Shown piece by piece: positions 33,608-42,915 of a stretch of 64,000 nt of DNA. The translations under genes and the position numbers were made by a program. A model generated the notes under the pieces. That model was not told the origin of the DNA. It ran no database searches and saw only the letters and a list, made by a program, of their open reading frames with translations. Location of the stretch: NCBI GenBank assembly GCA_020639195.1, contig JACKHB010000006.1, positions 62,001-126,000 of the forward strand, in the 5' to 3' direction. Position 1 is the stretch's first letter. Every line of letters begins with the position of its first letter. Origin of the DNA: Phycisphaeraceae bacterium. Its GTDB lineage: Bacteria; Planctomycetota; Phycisphaerae; Phycisphaerales; UBA1924.

Positions 33608-35785
33608 ATGTCAGCGCCATCGCGACTCCGCGAACTCCGCGAACTCCTCCATCGCGCCAACCGCGCCTACTACATCGACAACAACCCCATCATGTCGGAC
33701 TCCGAGTTCGACAGCCTCCTCAAGGAACTCGAGGCCCTTGAGGCCGGGCACCCCGAACTCGATGACCCCAACAGCCCCACCCGGCGCGTCGGCGGTGAAC
33801 CCATCGACCGGTTCCGCTCTGTCGCCCACGCCGTGCCGATGCTGTCGATCGACAACACCTACAACGAGGCCGACTTGCGCGAGTGGTTCGATCGCGTCGT
33901 CCGATCCCTCTCCAAAGCATCCCTGTTCGACGTCCCCCCTGCCTTCGTCGCCGATCCCAAGATCGACGGGGTCGCGGTCAGTCTTCGGTACGAGAATGGC
34001 AATCTCGTTCACGCCGTGACCCGGGGCGACGGCGCCCGTGGCGACGACGTCTCCCATGCGATTCGCACCATCCGGTGCGTCCCGCTCCGCGTCTCCAAGG
34101 GTGCCCCGAAGCTGCTCGAACTCAGGGGCGAGGCATTCATTCCATCCGATGAGTTCGTCCGCATCAATCAGGATCGTGAAGCCAAGGGCCTTGAACTGCT
34201 GGCCAACGCCAGGAATGCGTGCGCAGGCACCCTCAAGAACCTCGACCCAAAGGTCGCCGCCAGTCGGCGCCTCGGCTTCGTGGTTCATGGCCGTGGCGAG
34301 GTCAGTCCCGGCTTCGCACCCAGCCACTCATCCCTGCTCCTTCGTGCTCGCGAGTTGGGATTCCCGATCAGCCCGCACGCCACCCGCTGCTCAACGTTTG
34401 AAGAGATCGTGGCGGTCATCCGACGCTTTGATGAGAAACGCAACGAGCTTCCGTACGCCACCGATGGAATGGTCGTGCGCGTGGATGACTTTGCGCAGCA
34501 GGATGCGCTGGGCGCCACTTCCAAGAGCCCTCGCTGGATCATCGCGTACAAGTACCCGGCCGAGCAGAAGACCACCACCCTGCTCGACGTCGAGCATCAG
34601 GTCGGCAAGTCGGGCAAGATCACCCCGCGCGCGGTCATGGAGCCGCTTCCTCTCGCGGGCACCATCGTTCGCCACGCCACTCTCCACAACTACGGCCAGA
34701 TCGTCAAGAAGGACATTCGCCTGGGCGACACGATCGAGGTGATGAAGGCCGGCGAGATCATTCCGTATGTCCTGGGAGTCGTGCTTGGGAGGCGTCCACG
34801 GTCCGCCCGACGAATCAAGCCCCCCCAGGCCTGCCCCGTGTGCGCCGGCCCGGTCGAGATCGATCCGCCGGAGGCCGCGGATCAGCCCGACCTCGAGACC
34901 AGCCGCTCCTGCGTCAACCCCGAGTGCCCCGCCCAGATGCGCGAGAAGCTCATCTGGTTCGCTGGCAGGGGCCAGATGGACATCGAAGGCCTTGGCGAGT
35001 CCACCATCGACCAGATCCGCGCCACGTCGCTCCCCGCGAGCGACCCCCAGCGCGCCGAACTCGGTGTTCCCGACGACTGCCCCGCTATCCCCATGGACCA
35101 TTTCGCCGACATCTTCTCCCTCCACAGGCACCGCGACGCCCTCGTGACCATCGATCGCATGGGCGAACGCAAGGTCGAGAAGCTGCTTGAGGGCATCGAA
35201 CAGGCCAAATCCCGCGGCATGGCCCGCCTCCTCGCAGGCATGGGCATCTCCCATGTCGGCTCCTCGACCGCCAGGCAACTCGCCCGCCTCTTCCCCAACT
35301 TGGACGCGCTGATCGCCGCCGAGGAGTGGCAACTCCGACCCAAGACGCTCTCAAAGTCCGAAGCCCAGGCCAGGGGCCTGCCCGCCGATCCCAAGGATCG
35401 CGTCGAAACCGGCCTGGGCGCCCTGACCGCCCCCATCGTGTATGCGTACCTGCACTCTCCGCAGGCGAGGGAAGCCTTCGCCAAACTCCGCAAGGCCGGC
35501 GTGGACCTCACCAGCAAGGACTACCGCGCGCCCACCGCGGCCGCCCCCGACTCCCCCTTCGCCGGCAAGACCATCGTCATCACCGGCACCCTCGAGACCT
35601 TTGAACGCGAGGACCTCAAGGAAAGGCTCGAAGCCTTGGGCGCCAAGGTCTCCGGTTCGGTCTCACGAAACACGTCCCTGGTCATCGTCGGCGAATCGGC
35701 AGGCTCCAAACTCCAGAAGGCGCGCGAGCTCGGCATTGAAACGTGGGATGAGCCCCGACTCCTCAAGGCCCTGAAGAACCGGTAG
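33608..35785 (+). CDS. ligA: NAD-dependent DNA ligase
   Basis: A 725-residue ligase. Domain Ia has NNPIMSDSEFDSLLKELEAL; the adenylation domain has FVADPKIDGVAVSL with adenylated Lys118; the OB fold has VMKAGEIIPYVLGVV. A four-Cys zinc finger follows (CPVC, then SCVNPEC), then HhH repeats (MARLLAGMGISHVG) and a C-terminal BRCT domain (KTIVITGTLETFEREDLKER). It seals nicks in replication and repair. Length is slightly above the usual 670, due to an insert between the HhH and BRCT domains. Divergent from folD. Confidence 0.97.
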   Translation: MSAPSRLRELRELLHRANRAYYIDNNPIMSDSEFDSLLKELEALEAGHPELDDPNSPTRRVGGEPIDRFRSVAHAVPMLSIDNTYNEADLREWFDRVVRSLSKASLFDVPPAFVADPKIDGVAVSLRYENGNLVHAVTRGDGARGDDVSHAIRTIRCVPLRVSKGAPKLLELRGEAFIPSDEFVRINQDREAKGLELLANARNACAGTLKNLDPKVAASRRLGFVVHGRGEVSPGFAPSHSSLLLRARELGFPISPHATRCSTFEEIVAVIRRFDEKRNELPYATDGMVVRVDDFAQQDALGATSKSPRWIIAYKYPAEQKTTTLLDVEHQVGKSGKITPRAVMEPLPLAGTIVRHATLHNYGQIVKKDIRLGDTIEVMKAGEIIPYVLGVVLGRRPRSARRIKPPQACPVCAGPVEIDPPEAADQPDLETSRSCVNPECPAQMREKLIWFAGRGQMDIEGLGESTIDQIRATSLPASDPQRAELGVPDDCPAIPMDHFADIFSLHRHRDALVTIDRMGERKVEKLLEGIEQAKSRGMARLLAGMGISHVGSSTARQLARLFPNLDALIAAEEWQLRPKTLSKSEAQARGLPADPKDRVETGLGALTAPIVYAYLHSPQAREAFAKLRKAGVDLTSKDYRAPTAAAPDSPFAGKTIVITGTLETFEREDLKERLEALGAKVSGSVSRNTSLVIVGESAGSKLQKARELGIETWDEPRLLKALKNR

Positions 35786-35880
35786 CGTCCCGAAGCCTTC
35801 TGCCTGCAACTCGCGGCCGATCATTCCTTTCTGAGTCGCCCCGCAATCCCCTCCCACTCCCGCTTCGCCCCAGGCTCTCC

Positions 35881-36423
35881 ATGAAGAACGTCGAGTACAA
35901 GGCCGAGCTCCGCGACCCCGACCTCGCCCGCGTGATTTGCGCCGGCCTGCAGGCGGCGCCCATCGGCCTCTTGGAGCAGACCGACACGTATTACGACCTC
36001 GCGGACGACCCCACCGCGCGCCTGAAGCTCCGCCAGTCTCCCGGGGAGCGCGATGAGTTCATCTTCTACCGCCGACCAGACGATCTGCTCGCCAAAGTCA
36101 GCCACTTCGAACTCCTGAGCACCGTGGCCGCTAAGGTCCGCTTCGATCCCGACAAGCTCCCGATTCGAGTCGTCGTCCGCAAGCGCCGCGATCTCTACAT
36201 GCTCGGCTCGGTTCGAATCCACCTGGACGTCGTCGAGCATCTCGGCCACTTCTTCGAACTCGAAGCCATGGTGACGCCCAGCCAGGGCATCGAGCAATGC
36301 CGCACCCGCGTAGACGATCTCCGCGCTCGGTTCGCCCCCGCCCTCGGCGAGCCGATGGCATCGAGCTACTCGGATCTCCTCGAGGCGCATCCAGACGTCA
36401 GGGAGAGCCGAAGAGAATCGTGA
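35881..36423 (+). CDS. CYTH-domain protein (class IV adenylate cyclase/triphosphatase type)
   Basis: A 180-residue CYTH barrel protein. The opening KNVEYKAELRD carries the acidic/Lys pattern of the family, followed by QTDTYYDLADDPTARLKLRQ, FIFYRRPDD, VVVRKRRDLYML and VRIHLDVVEHLGHFFELEAM. This order of motifs fits class IV adenylate cyclases and thiamine triphosphatases, which use a triphosphate tunnel. The exact substrate cannot be told from sequence. It follows ligA by 95 bp, with no obvious ribosome site. Confidence 0.75.
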   Translation: MKNVEYKAELRDPDLARVICAGLQAAPIGLLEQTDTYYDLADDPTARLKLRQSPGERDEFIFYRRPDDLLAKVSHFELLSTVAAKVRFDPDKLPIRVVVRKRRDLYMLGSVRIHLDVVEHLGHFFELEAMVTPSQGIEQCRTRVDDLRARFAPALGEPMASSYSDLLEAHPDVRESRRES

Positions 36424-36455
36424 CGACCATCGGCCGCCGGACGCCCGCAAATGGA

Positions 36456-37901
36456 TCACGCAATGAGCCCCGGTACGACCTTCCCGTAGACATCGGTCAG
36501 ACGGAAATCTCGGCCTTGGTACCGGTACGTCAGCCGCTCGTGATCCACTCCGAGCAAGTGCAGCATCGTCGCCTGGAAATCATGCACATGCACAGGGTCC
36601 CGCGCGATCCGGCATCCGAACTCATCGGTCTCACCGTACACCTTCCCCCGCGGCGCCCCGCCGCCCGCCATCCAAATGGAGAAGCAGTGCGGATGGTGGT
36701 CGCGCCCGAGGAACTTTGAGCCATCCCGCTCTTCGTTCATCGCGGTCCGCCCGAATTCGCCCGACCACACCACCAGCGTGTCATCGAGCATTCCCCTCCT
36801 CTTCAAGTCCGCGATGAGCGCAGCGATCGGTCGGTCAGTCTGGCGGCACTTGAGGGGCAACTGCGTCACGATGTCGTCGGTCGGGCCCGTCCCGTGCGTG
36901 TCCCATCCCCAATCGAACAACTGGATGAACCGCACCCCCCGCTCCGCCAAGCGCCTTGCCAGGAGGCAGTTGTTCGCGAAGCTCGCTTCTCCGGGCGAGG
37001 CTCCGTACATCGAGAGCGTCTCGGGCGATTCCCGCGAGATGTCCATCACTTCCGGCACGCTCATCTGCATCCGAAACGCCAACTCATACTGCTCGACGCG
37101 ACTGGCCGTTTCGGGGTCGCCATGCCTCTCCGCACTCATCGCATTCAAATCCGCGAGCGCGTCCAGAGACGCCCGTCGCCCCTCTCGAGACATGCCCTGG
37201 GGATCGCGCACGTACAGCACCGGATCCCCGGCGCTGCGGCACTGCACACCTTGGAATACGCTCGGCAGAAAGCCGCTTCCCCACACGCTCTTTCCCGCGC
37301 TGGGCGTCGTGCCGCCAGACACAAGCACGACAAATCCCGGCAGATCGTCCGCCTCGCTCCCGAGCCCGTACACCACCCACGATCCCATGCTCGGCCGCCC
37401 GAGGATCGACGAACCCGTGTAGAGGAACAGCTGCGCCGGGGCGTGGTTGAACTGCTCCGTGTGCATGGACCGCACGATCGTCACATCGTCGACAACGCCC
37501 TTGAAGTGCGGCAAGAGTTCGCTGACCCACGCGCCGCTCGAGCCGACTCGTTCGAACGCATACGGGGATCCCAGGACCCTGGGATGCCCCTTGATGAACG
37601 CGAAACGCTCGCCATCGAGCATGTCGGCGGGGCAGAGCTGGCCATTCAGCTCGTTCAGCCGCGGCTTGTAATCCAGAAGGTCCTGCTGCGGCGGGCTGCC
37701 CGCCATGTGCAGATAGATCACCCGCTTGGCCCGCGCCGCAAAGTGTGGCGCACGCGCGCCGCGCACGACCGGCTCGGCCGCGCACGCCGACACTCCCCGC
37801 CCAAGAAGCCCCGCCAGCGCGACACCTCCGACTCCCTGTGCCGCGGCACTCAAGAAATGCCGTCGAGTCACCTGCCGAAAGAAGTCAAGCCTGGGGTCCA
37901 C
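36456..37901 (-). CDS. DUF1501 protein, Tat-exported
   Basis: A 481-residue planctomycete-type DUF1501 protein. A twin-arginine signal (VTRRHFLSAAAQGVGGVAL) near residue 12 sends it to the periplasm folded. The body resembles the alkaline phosphatase/sulfatase superfamily (FIQLFDWGWDTHG, VVWSGEFGRTAMNEERDGSK, FLGRDHHPHCFSIWMAGGGA). GTG start, 11 bp after the stop of the PSD1 cytochrome gene, so the two form an operon. Their pairing is very common in Planctomycetes; their substrate is not known, although a carbohydrate role is often assumed. Confidence 0.88.
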   Translation of the reverse strand: MDPRLDFFRQVTRRHFLSAAAQGVGGVALAGLLGRGVSACAAEPVVRGARAPHFAARAKRVIYLHMAGSPPQQDLLDYKPRLNELNGQLCPADMLDGERFAFIKGHPRVLGSPYAFERVGSSGAWVSELLPHFKGVVDDVTIVRSMHTEQFNHAPAQLFLYTGSSILGRPSMGSWVVYGLGSEADDLPGFVVLVSGGTTPSAGKSVWGSGFLPSVFQGVQCRSAGDPVLYVRDPQGMSREGRRASLDALADLNAMSAERHGDPETASRVEQYELAFRMQMSVPEVMDISRESPETLSMYGASPGEASFANNCLLARRLAERGVRFIQLFDWGWDTHGTGPTDDIVTQLPLKCRQTDRPIAALIADLKRRGMLDDTLVVWSGEFGRTAMNEERDGSKFLGRDHHPHCFSIWMAGGGAPRGKVYGETDEFGCRIARDPVHVHDFQATMLHLLGVDHERLTYRYQGRDFRLTDVYGKVVPGLIA

Positions 37902-37912
37902 TCAATCGCTCC

Positions 37913-40900
37913 TCACGGCCGGCTCAAGAACTCATCGAGATTCAGCACGACGTTGGCCACGACGGTCCACGCAGCAAGTTCCGCCGCATCGCCCCCGTCC
38001 GGGATCGCTCCAATCGGATCAGTCGCCATCCTCTCGGCTTCCTCCGCGTGAGCCCCATACCACGCCGCCTGCGCACCGTAGAGGGCGACGAGGCGATCGA
38101 TCTCCCGGCCGGTGATCGGGCGGCACAGCGCCACCTCCATCGCGAACCTCGCCCGCGTTTCGATGGTCTCTCCTCCCTCGGCAACGATCCGCCGCGCAAA
38201 CCCCTGAGCCATCTCCACGAACGCCGGATCGTTGAGGGTCACAAACGCCTGAAGCGGGCTCGATGACGGCACCCGCCTTGCCACGCATACCTCGCGACTC
38301 ACCGCGTCGAAGGTCATCATTGAGGGGTACGGACTCGTCCGCCGCCAGAACGTGTACAGCGCCCGGCGATACCGATCATCCCCCTCGCTCGTCCGCCACT
38401 GCGCGCCGTTGTACACGACCTGCCACACGCCCTCGGGCTGCGGCGGAAAAACGCTCGGACCTCCGAGCTTCTCCGAGAGCAACCCACTCACCTTCAGCGC
38501 CTGATCTCGCACCATCTCCGCAGGCAGTGGTGTCCGGGCGCTGCGCGACAACAGGCGGTTCGTCGGATCCAGTTCCAGAGCCAGCGATGAAACCTCGCAC
38601 GATTGCCGATACGTCCGCGAGAGCACCATCTCGCGGATGAGCGGCTTGATTCGCCATCCGCTCTCCATGAACTCCACCGCAAGCCAGTCGAGCAGCTCAG
38701 GATGACTCGGAAACGTCCCCTGCGTTCCGAAATCCTCTTCGGTGAGCACAAGCCCCCGCCCGAACAGCCTCGCCCAGATCCGGTTCACCGCAACCCTCGC
38801 CGTCAACGGGTTCTCCGGCGACACCAGCCACCTCGCCAGCCCGAGCCGATCTCGCCTCGCGCCCGCAGGAAACGCCGGAAACGCCGCCGGAGTGCCTCGC
38901 TCAACGCGCTCTCCCGGCGACAGGAAGCTCCCACCGACCAGCACATGGGTCTCGCGCGATTCGTCCATCTGCTCGCGCATGATCGGCAACTGGGCAAGCC
39001 GCGATTCGTACGAAAAGAGCGTCATCCGCGTGCTCTCGAGCTCCTCCTCAAGCGGCCTGATCCGCGCTCGCGCCGCGCGATTGAACGATCGCAGATACGT
39101 CGAGCGAACCGTGCGGCGCTCCGAATCGGTCCACCCCGAGACATCCCGTTTCACGAGCGCGCTCACCTCGCCGCCGAGCCCTCGCCCACCTCGTGCTCGG
39201 ACCTCTTCGATCCAGGCGATCTCCGAGTCGCGCCAACGCTCCCGTGGCGAACCTCGAGTCCGCACACCCGCCGCGTCCCACCACACGGTGCCGCCCTGCT
39301 GACTGAACGCCCAACCGTCGATCTCGTCGCCCGCCTTGAGGCCCACCGCCTCGGGCGGGATCTCCAGCCTCATCCAGCGCCCAGCCTCCGGCAGGTCCCC
39401 TCGGCGCGCTCGGGACGTCGTTCCAGTCGACCCGAAGTTGATCAGGTCCTGCCCCCAGAACGCCCGGTGCTCCCACGACCCCGATGCGTGAAACTGCAAC
39501 ATGATCTCGCGCGTCGGCGCGGTCGGATCGATATGCACGTGCGCCACGAGCACGTCGCCCTCGGCGAGCACCATCCCAATCGGCGCATCCGTCAGGTAGT
39601 GCTGCGAGAACTCCCTCGCCCGGCGCACCATCGCCCGTTCGCCAGAGATGGGCCCTGGCCCCTTCTCCCACGTCCACGGCGCCGTTGCCCCGTCCACGTA
39701 CGGAACGGACCCGGCCGGCTCTTCATCGTCGATCCAGTACACGTCTCGCGGCTCCGACGCCCGCACGACTGGCGTTGTCTGCTGCTCCGGCTCCGCGTAG
39801 TCCCATGCCATCACGGTCTGATCGATCGCCTTGGTCAGCGCGATGCGTCGATCGGTCAGCCGCTCCACAGTCTCCACCAGACGCGGGTCGCCGGCGGGAA
39901 TCGTCGGCGACTCATCCGCGCGATCCGCGTCCTGAGTGTTGTTGAAGAACGCGAACAGCCGGTAGTACTCCCGTTGCGAGATCGGGTCGTACTTGTGGTC
40001 GTGACACTGCGCGCACCCGGCCGTCAGGCCCATCCACGCTTGCATCGTCGTATTGACGCGATCGATGACCGCCGCGACGCGGAACTCCTCGTCGTCGGTA
40101 CCACCCTCGTCGTTGGTCATCGTGTTGCGGTGGAACGCCGTCGCCACCAACTGATCGTGCGTGGGAGCTCGCAAGAGGTCTCCGGCCAGCTGTTCCACGG
40201 TGAATCGATCAAACGGCATGTCGCTGTTGAACGCGTCGATCACCCAGTCGCGGTACGGCCACATCGTGCGCTCGCGATCGGCCTCGTACCCCTTCGTATC
40301 CGCGTACCGGGCGAGGTCGAGCCACACCGACGCCCACCGCTCCCCAAAGTGCGGAGATGCGAGCAAGCGATCCACATACCGCTCGTACGCATCCGGCGAT
40401 TGATCTCGCGCAAACGCCGCGACCTCCTCCGGCCGTGGCGGCAACCCGGTCAGGTCCAGCGCAACGCGTCGGGCCAGCGCGAACCGATCCGCCTCCGGGG
40501 CCGGCTCGAGACCCGCCCGCTCCAACGAACTCAGCACAAATCGGTCCAGGCTCCCCGATGGCCACGACTCCTCACGAACCGATGGCGGCTCGACTCGCCG
40601 CGGCGGTGTCAGGCTCCAGTGCCTCTCCCACGCGGCGCCCTGGGCGATCCAGGACCGCAACACGGCGATCTCGGCGTCTGTCAGTCCCGCTCCCTCGGGC
40701 GGCATGCGCTCGGCAAGATCCAGGCTCGACACCCGCCGGATTAGCAGCCCCGAGTCCGGATCACCGGCGACGATCGCAGCGCCGCGTCCATCACGGTCCG
40801 AGGTCGCGCCCTCCCGGGTATCGAGGCGCAGCCCCGCCTTGCGCGCTCCCGCGTCCCGTCCATGACACGCGAAGCATCGCTCCGCAAGAATCGGCCGCAC

Positions 40901-41038
40901 ATCTCGGCCAAACTCGATCCCGGCGCCACCGGGCAACAACGACGTCCGCGGCCCCGTCCCGACCCCACTGGAGCACCACGCGACCGCCGCGCCCAGGGAA
41001 AGCACAACACCCGAGATCGCCGCGCTCCACCGCCTCAT
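37913..41038 (-). CDS. PSD1 and planctomycete cytochrome c domain protein (DUF1549/DUF1553)
   Basis: A 1041-residue exported protein. After a signal peptide (MRRWSAAISGVVLSLGAAVA) comes a cytochrome c-like domain with heme motif ILAERCFACHGRDAGARKAG, then DUF1549 (FVLSSLERAGLEPAPEADRF, LDLTGLPPRPEEV, with a second CAQCHDHKYDPIS), an inserted LamG-like beta domain, and DUF1553 (PENPLTARVAVNRIWARLFG, EDFGTQGTFPSHPELLDWLA). First gene of the PSD1-DUF1501 operon, with an AGGAG site. Probably a periplasmic oxidoreductase or binding partner for the DUF1501 protein; function is not established for the family. Confidence 0.9.
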   Translation of the reverse strand: MRRWSAAISGVVLSLGAAVAWCSSGVGTGPRTSLLPGGAGIEFGRDVRPILAERCFACHGRDAGARKAGLRLDTREGATSDRDGRGAAIVAGDPDSGLLIRRVSSLDLAERMPPEGAGLTDAEIAVLRSWIAQGAAWERHWSLTPPRRVEPPSVREESWPSGSLDRFVLSSLERAGLEPAPEADRFALARRVALDLTGLPPRPEEVAAFARDQSPDAYERYVDRLLASPHFGERWASVWLDLARYADTKGYEADRERTMWPYRDWVIDAFNSDMPFDRFTVEQLAGDLLRAPTHDQLVATAFHRNTMTNDEGGTDDEEFRVAAVIDRVNTTMQAWMGLTAGCAQCHDHKYDPISQREYYRLFAFFNNTQDADRADESPTIPAGDPRLVETVERLTDRRIALTKAIDQTVMAWDYAEPEQQTTPVVRASEPRDVYWIDDEEPAGSVPYVDGATAPWTWEKGPGPISGERAMVRRAREFSQHYLTDAPIGMVLAEGDVLVAHVHIDPTAPTREIMLQFHASGSWEHRAFWGQDLINFGSTGTTSRARRGDLPEAGRWMRLEIPPEAVGLKAGDEIDGWAFSQQGGTVWWDAAGVRTRGSPRERWRDSEIAWIEEVRARGGRGLGGEVSALVKRDVSGWTDSERRTVRSTYLRSFNRAARARIRPLEEELESTRMTLFSYESRLAQLPIMREQMDESRETHVLVGGSFLSPGERVERGTPAAFPAFPAGARRDRLGLARWLVSPENPLTARVAVNRIWARLFGRGLVLTEEDFGTQGTFPSHPELLDWLAVEFMESGWRIKPLIREMVLSRTYRQSCEVSSLALELDPTNRLLSRSARTPLPAEMVRDQALKVSGLLSEKLGGPSVFPPQPEGVWQVVYNGAQWRTSEGDDRYRRALYTFWRRTSPYPSMMTFDAVSREVCVARRVPSSSPLQAFVTLNDPAFVEMAQGFARRIVAEGGETIETRARFAMEVALCRPITGREIDRLVALYGAQAAWYGAHAEEAERMATDPIGAIPDGGDAAELAAWTVVANVVLNLDEFLSRP

Positions 41039-41145
41039 TCCGGCTCCTGCCCTCCCGCCACGGTATCAGCACTTGCTGTTCAACACCAGAAGACCAAATG
41101 CGATGCGGTGTCGGTCCGGGCCCGTACCCTGTGGTCGGAACAGAC

Positions 41146-42270
41146 ATGACCGAGCCCCCCCAATCCCCAACCGTTCGAGGCACCTGCCACGTCCTGCTGG
41201 CACTGGATGTCGGCTTTTCCATCGACCTGTCCGGCGCCCAAGCCAGGCTCTCGGGCGCGGACCGCCCTCGAATGGTCAGGCTACGCCGGCCTTCACCCTC
41301 CTGGTTCGAGTTCGAGCCGCCCCCGCTCCATCTGGTACAGGACATCGCCCCCCTCCCCGCGGCCGATCGAGAGACCCTGCCGCGGGTCGAACTCACGCTG
41401 CTCGACTTTGGCGCTGTCGGCGTCGCCTACCGGATCCCGTTCGAGGGTCCGCTGGACTCTCTCGTTGAACTCAGCCGCGACCTCATGGATGCCCCCTCAC
41501 TCGTCGCAGATGCCCGGGCGCGGGTCGAGTCGCTCGTCACACTGCTGGGCAACGCCGTCACTCGCCCTCGTGTCAGCGAGCTGATAGAGGACTACTTCGT
41601 GTTTTCCGTGCGGGAATGGGACGCCGGAACAGGCTCCCTCTCGTCTCTCATCACATCTCAGGCGCCAATCCTTGCCCGCATCCTCCAGGGGGAGACCGGG
41701 GAACTCTCGGCAGCTCTCATCGACGACGTCCAGCGCGGCTCCCTCTCTTACGCCCCGGGCGATGCCGCGGTGTTTGACTGGAACGGCGCGATCGTGTTCG
41801 ACCCCGAGCCCGACGACGTGCTGGCGATCCTTCAGCACGCCAACATCGAGCTCCTTGAGATGCGTCTGCTCGACTCCCAACTCGACACGCTCCTGGACCG
41901 CTCCCACGAACTCATCGCGCGCCAGGCCCGCCAGAGAGTGTGGGCTCTGATCACCGGCGACCGCGAAATGCGCCGATTCGCCCAGTTCCAGGCGGACAGC
42001 GCCGTCATGTTCGAGGGCGTGACCAACGCCATCAAGCTCGTCGGCAATCAGTATCTCGCCCGCCTCTATCGGCTCGCGGCCGACCGCCTGGCCCTTCGCG
42101 CGTGGGACGCCAGCGTCAAGCGCAAGCTCGAGGCGGCCCAGAGCGTCTACCAGAAGCTCGCGGACTTTGCCGCCGCACGCCGCTCCGAACTCCTCGAGAT
42201 CATCATCATCCTGCTGATTCTCTTCGAGATCGTCATGCCGATGTTCCCGGGCACCCCCTGGTCCCACTGA
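41146..42270 (+). CDS. RMD1/DUF155-like protein with C-terminal membrane anchor
   Basis: A 374-residue protein. The C-terminal tail RRSELLEIIIILLILFEIVM is a single hydrophobic helix preceded by a predicted coiled region (LRAWDASVKRKLEAAQSVYQ), as in the RMD1/DUF155 family whose yeast member is mitochondrial. Upstream it has ALIDDVQRGSLSYAPGDAAV and FDWNGAIVFDPEPDDVLAIL. The family has no enzymatic role assigned. The long open frame before 41146 is a shadow of the PSD1 gene; the ATG gives the first convincing sequence. Gap of 107 bp to the divergent PSD1 gene. Confidence 0.65.
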   Translation: MTEPPQSPTVRGTCHVLLALDVGFSIDLSGAQARLSGADRPRMVRLRRPSPSWFEFEPPPLHLVQDIAPLPAADRETLPRVELTLLDFGAVGVAYRIPFEGPLDSLVELSRDLMDAPSLVADARARVESLVTLLGNAVTRPRVSELIEDYFVFSVREWDAGTGSLSSLITSQAPILARILQGETGELSAALIDDVQRGSLSYAPGDAAVFDWNGAIVFDPEPDDVLAILQHANIELLEMRLLDSQLDTLLDRSHELIARQARQRVWALITGDREMRRFAQFQADSAVMFEGVTNAIKLVGNQYLARLYRLAADRLALRAWDASVKRKLEAAQSVYQKLADFAAARRSELLEIIIILLILFEIVMPMFPGTPWSH

Positions 42271-42325
42271 TCGGCCCAGGCCCGCCACTGAACCCGCGCA
42301 CATCTCCCGCTATCGTGACCGCTCC

Positions 42326-42907
42326 ATGGAGTGGTACGTCCCCATCCTGATCTTCTTCGCACGAATCTGCGACGTGCCGATCGGCACCGTCCGCATGATC
42401 CTCGTGATCTCGGGCCACCGCTGGCTCGCCGCCTTCCTGGGATTCTTCGAGGTCATCATCTGGTCGTTGGCGGTCGCGGGAGTCATGCACTTCCTGACCA
42501 CCGCCGACGGCATGGGCGAACGAGTGATCGCCCTCGTCTCCTACGGTCTGGGCTTCTCCTGCGGCACGCTCCTCGGAATGACCGTCGAGGAGCGCATCGC
42601 CCTCGGTCACCGCATGATCCGAGTCATCAACCCAGACCAGACGATCGACGTCTCAAGCGTCATGCGGGAGCACGGCTACCGCGTCACACGGGTCGAAGGC
42701 CGGGGCCAGCGAGGGCCCGTTGAGGTCGACTTCCTCGCCGTCAAGCGCCGCGCCATGCCCGAAGTGATGGCCCTGATCGAGAAGACCGCGCCACAGGCGT
42801 TTGTGACGATCGAACGCTGCGACCGCGCCGCCTCCATCACCGTGCCCGACGGATCGGCCAGGATCGCCCGCCGTGCCTTGGGCAAGTTTGGAGGGATCCG
42901 GAAGTAG
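42326..42907 (+). CDS. DUF5698/DUF2179 membrane protein (UPF0316)
   Basis: A 193-residue protein with three N-terminal membrane helices (MEWYVPILIFFARICDVPIG, VIIWSLAVAGVMHFL, ALVSYGLGFSCGTLLGMTVE) and a small cytoplasmic DUF2179 domain (YRVTRVEGRGQRGPVEVDFL, VMALIEKTAPQAFVTIE). This matches the UPF0316 family, of unknown function. The TVRMILVISGH block after helix 1 is typical. It follows the RMD1-like gene by 55 bp and may be cotranscribed. Confidence 0.85.
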   Translation: MEWYVPILIFFARICDVPIGTVRMILVISGHRWLAAFLGFFEVIIWSLAVAGVMHFLTTADGMGERVIALVSYGLGFSCGTLLGMTVEERIALGHRMIRVINPDQTIDVSSVMREHGYRVTRVEGRGQRGPVEVDFLAVKRRAMPEVMALIEKTAPQAFVTIERCDRAASITVPDGSARIARRALGKFGGIRK

Positions 42908-42915
42908 GCCCCCTC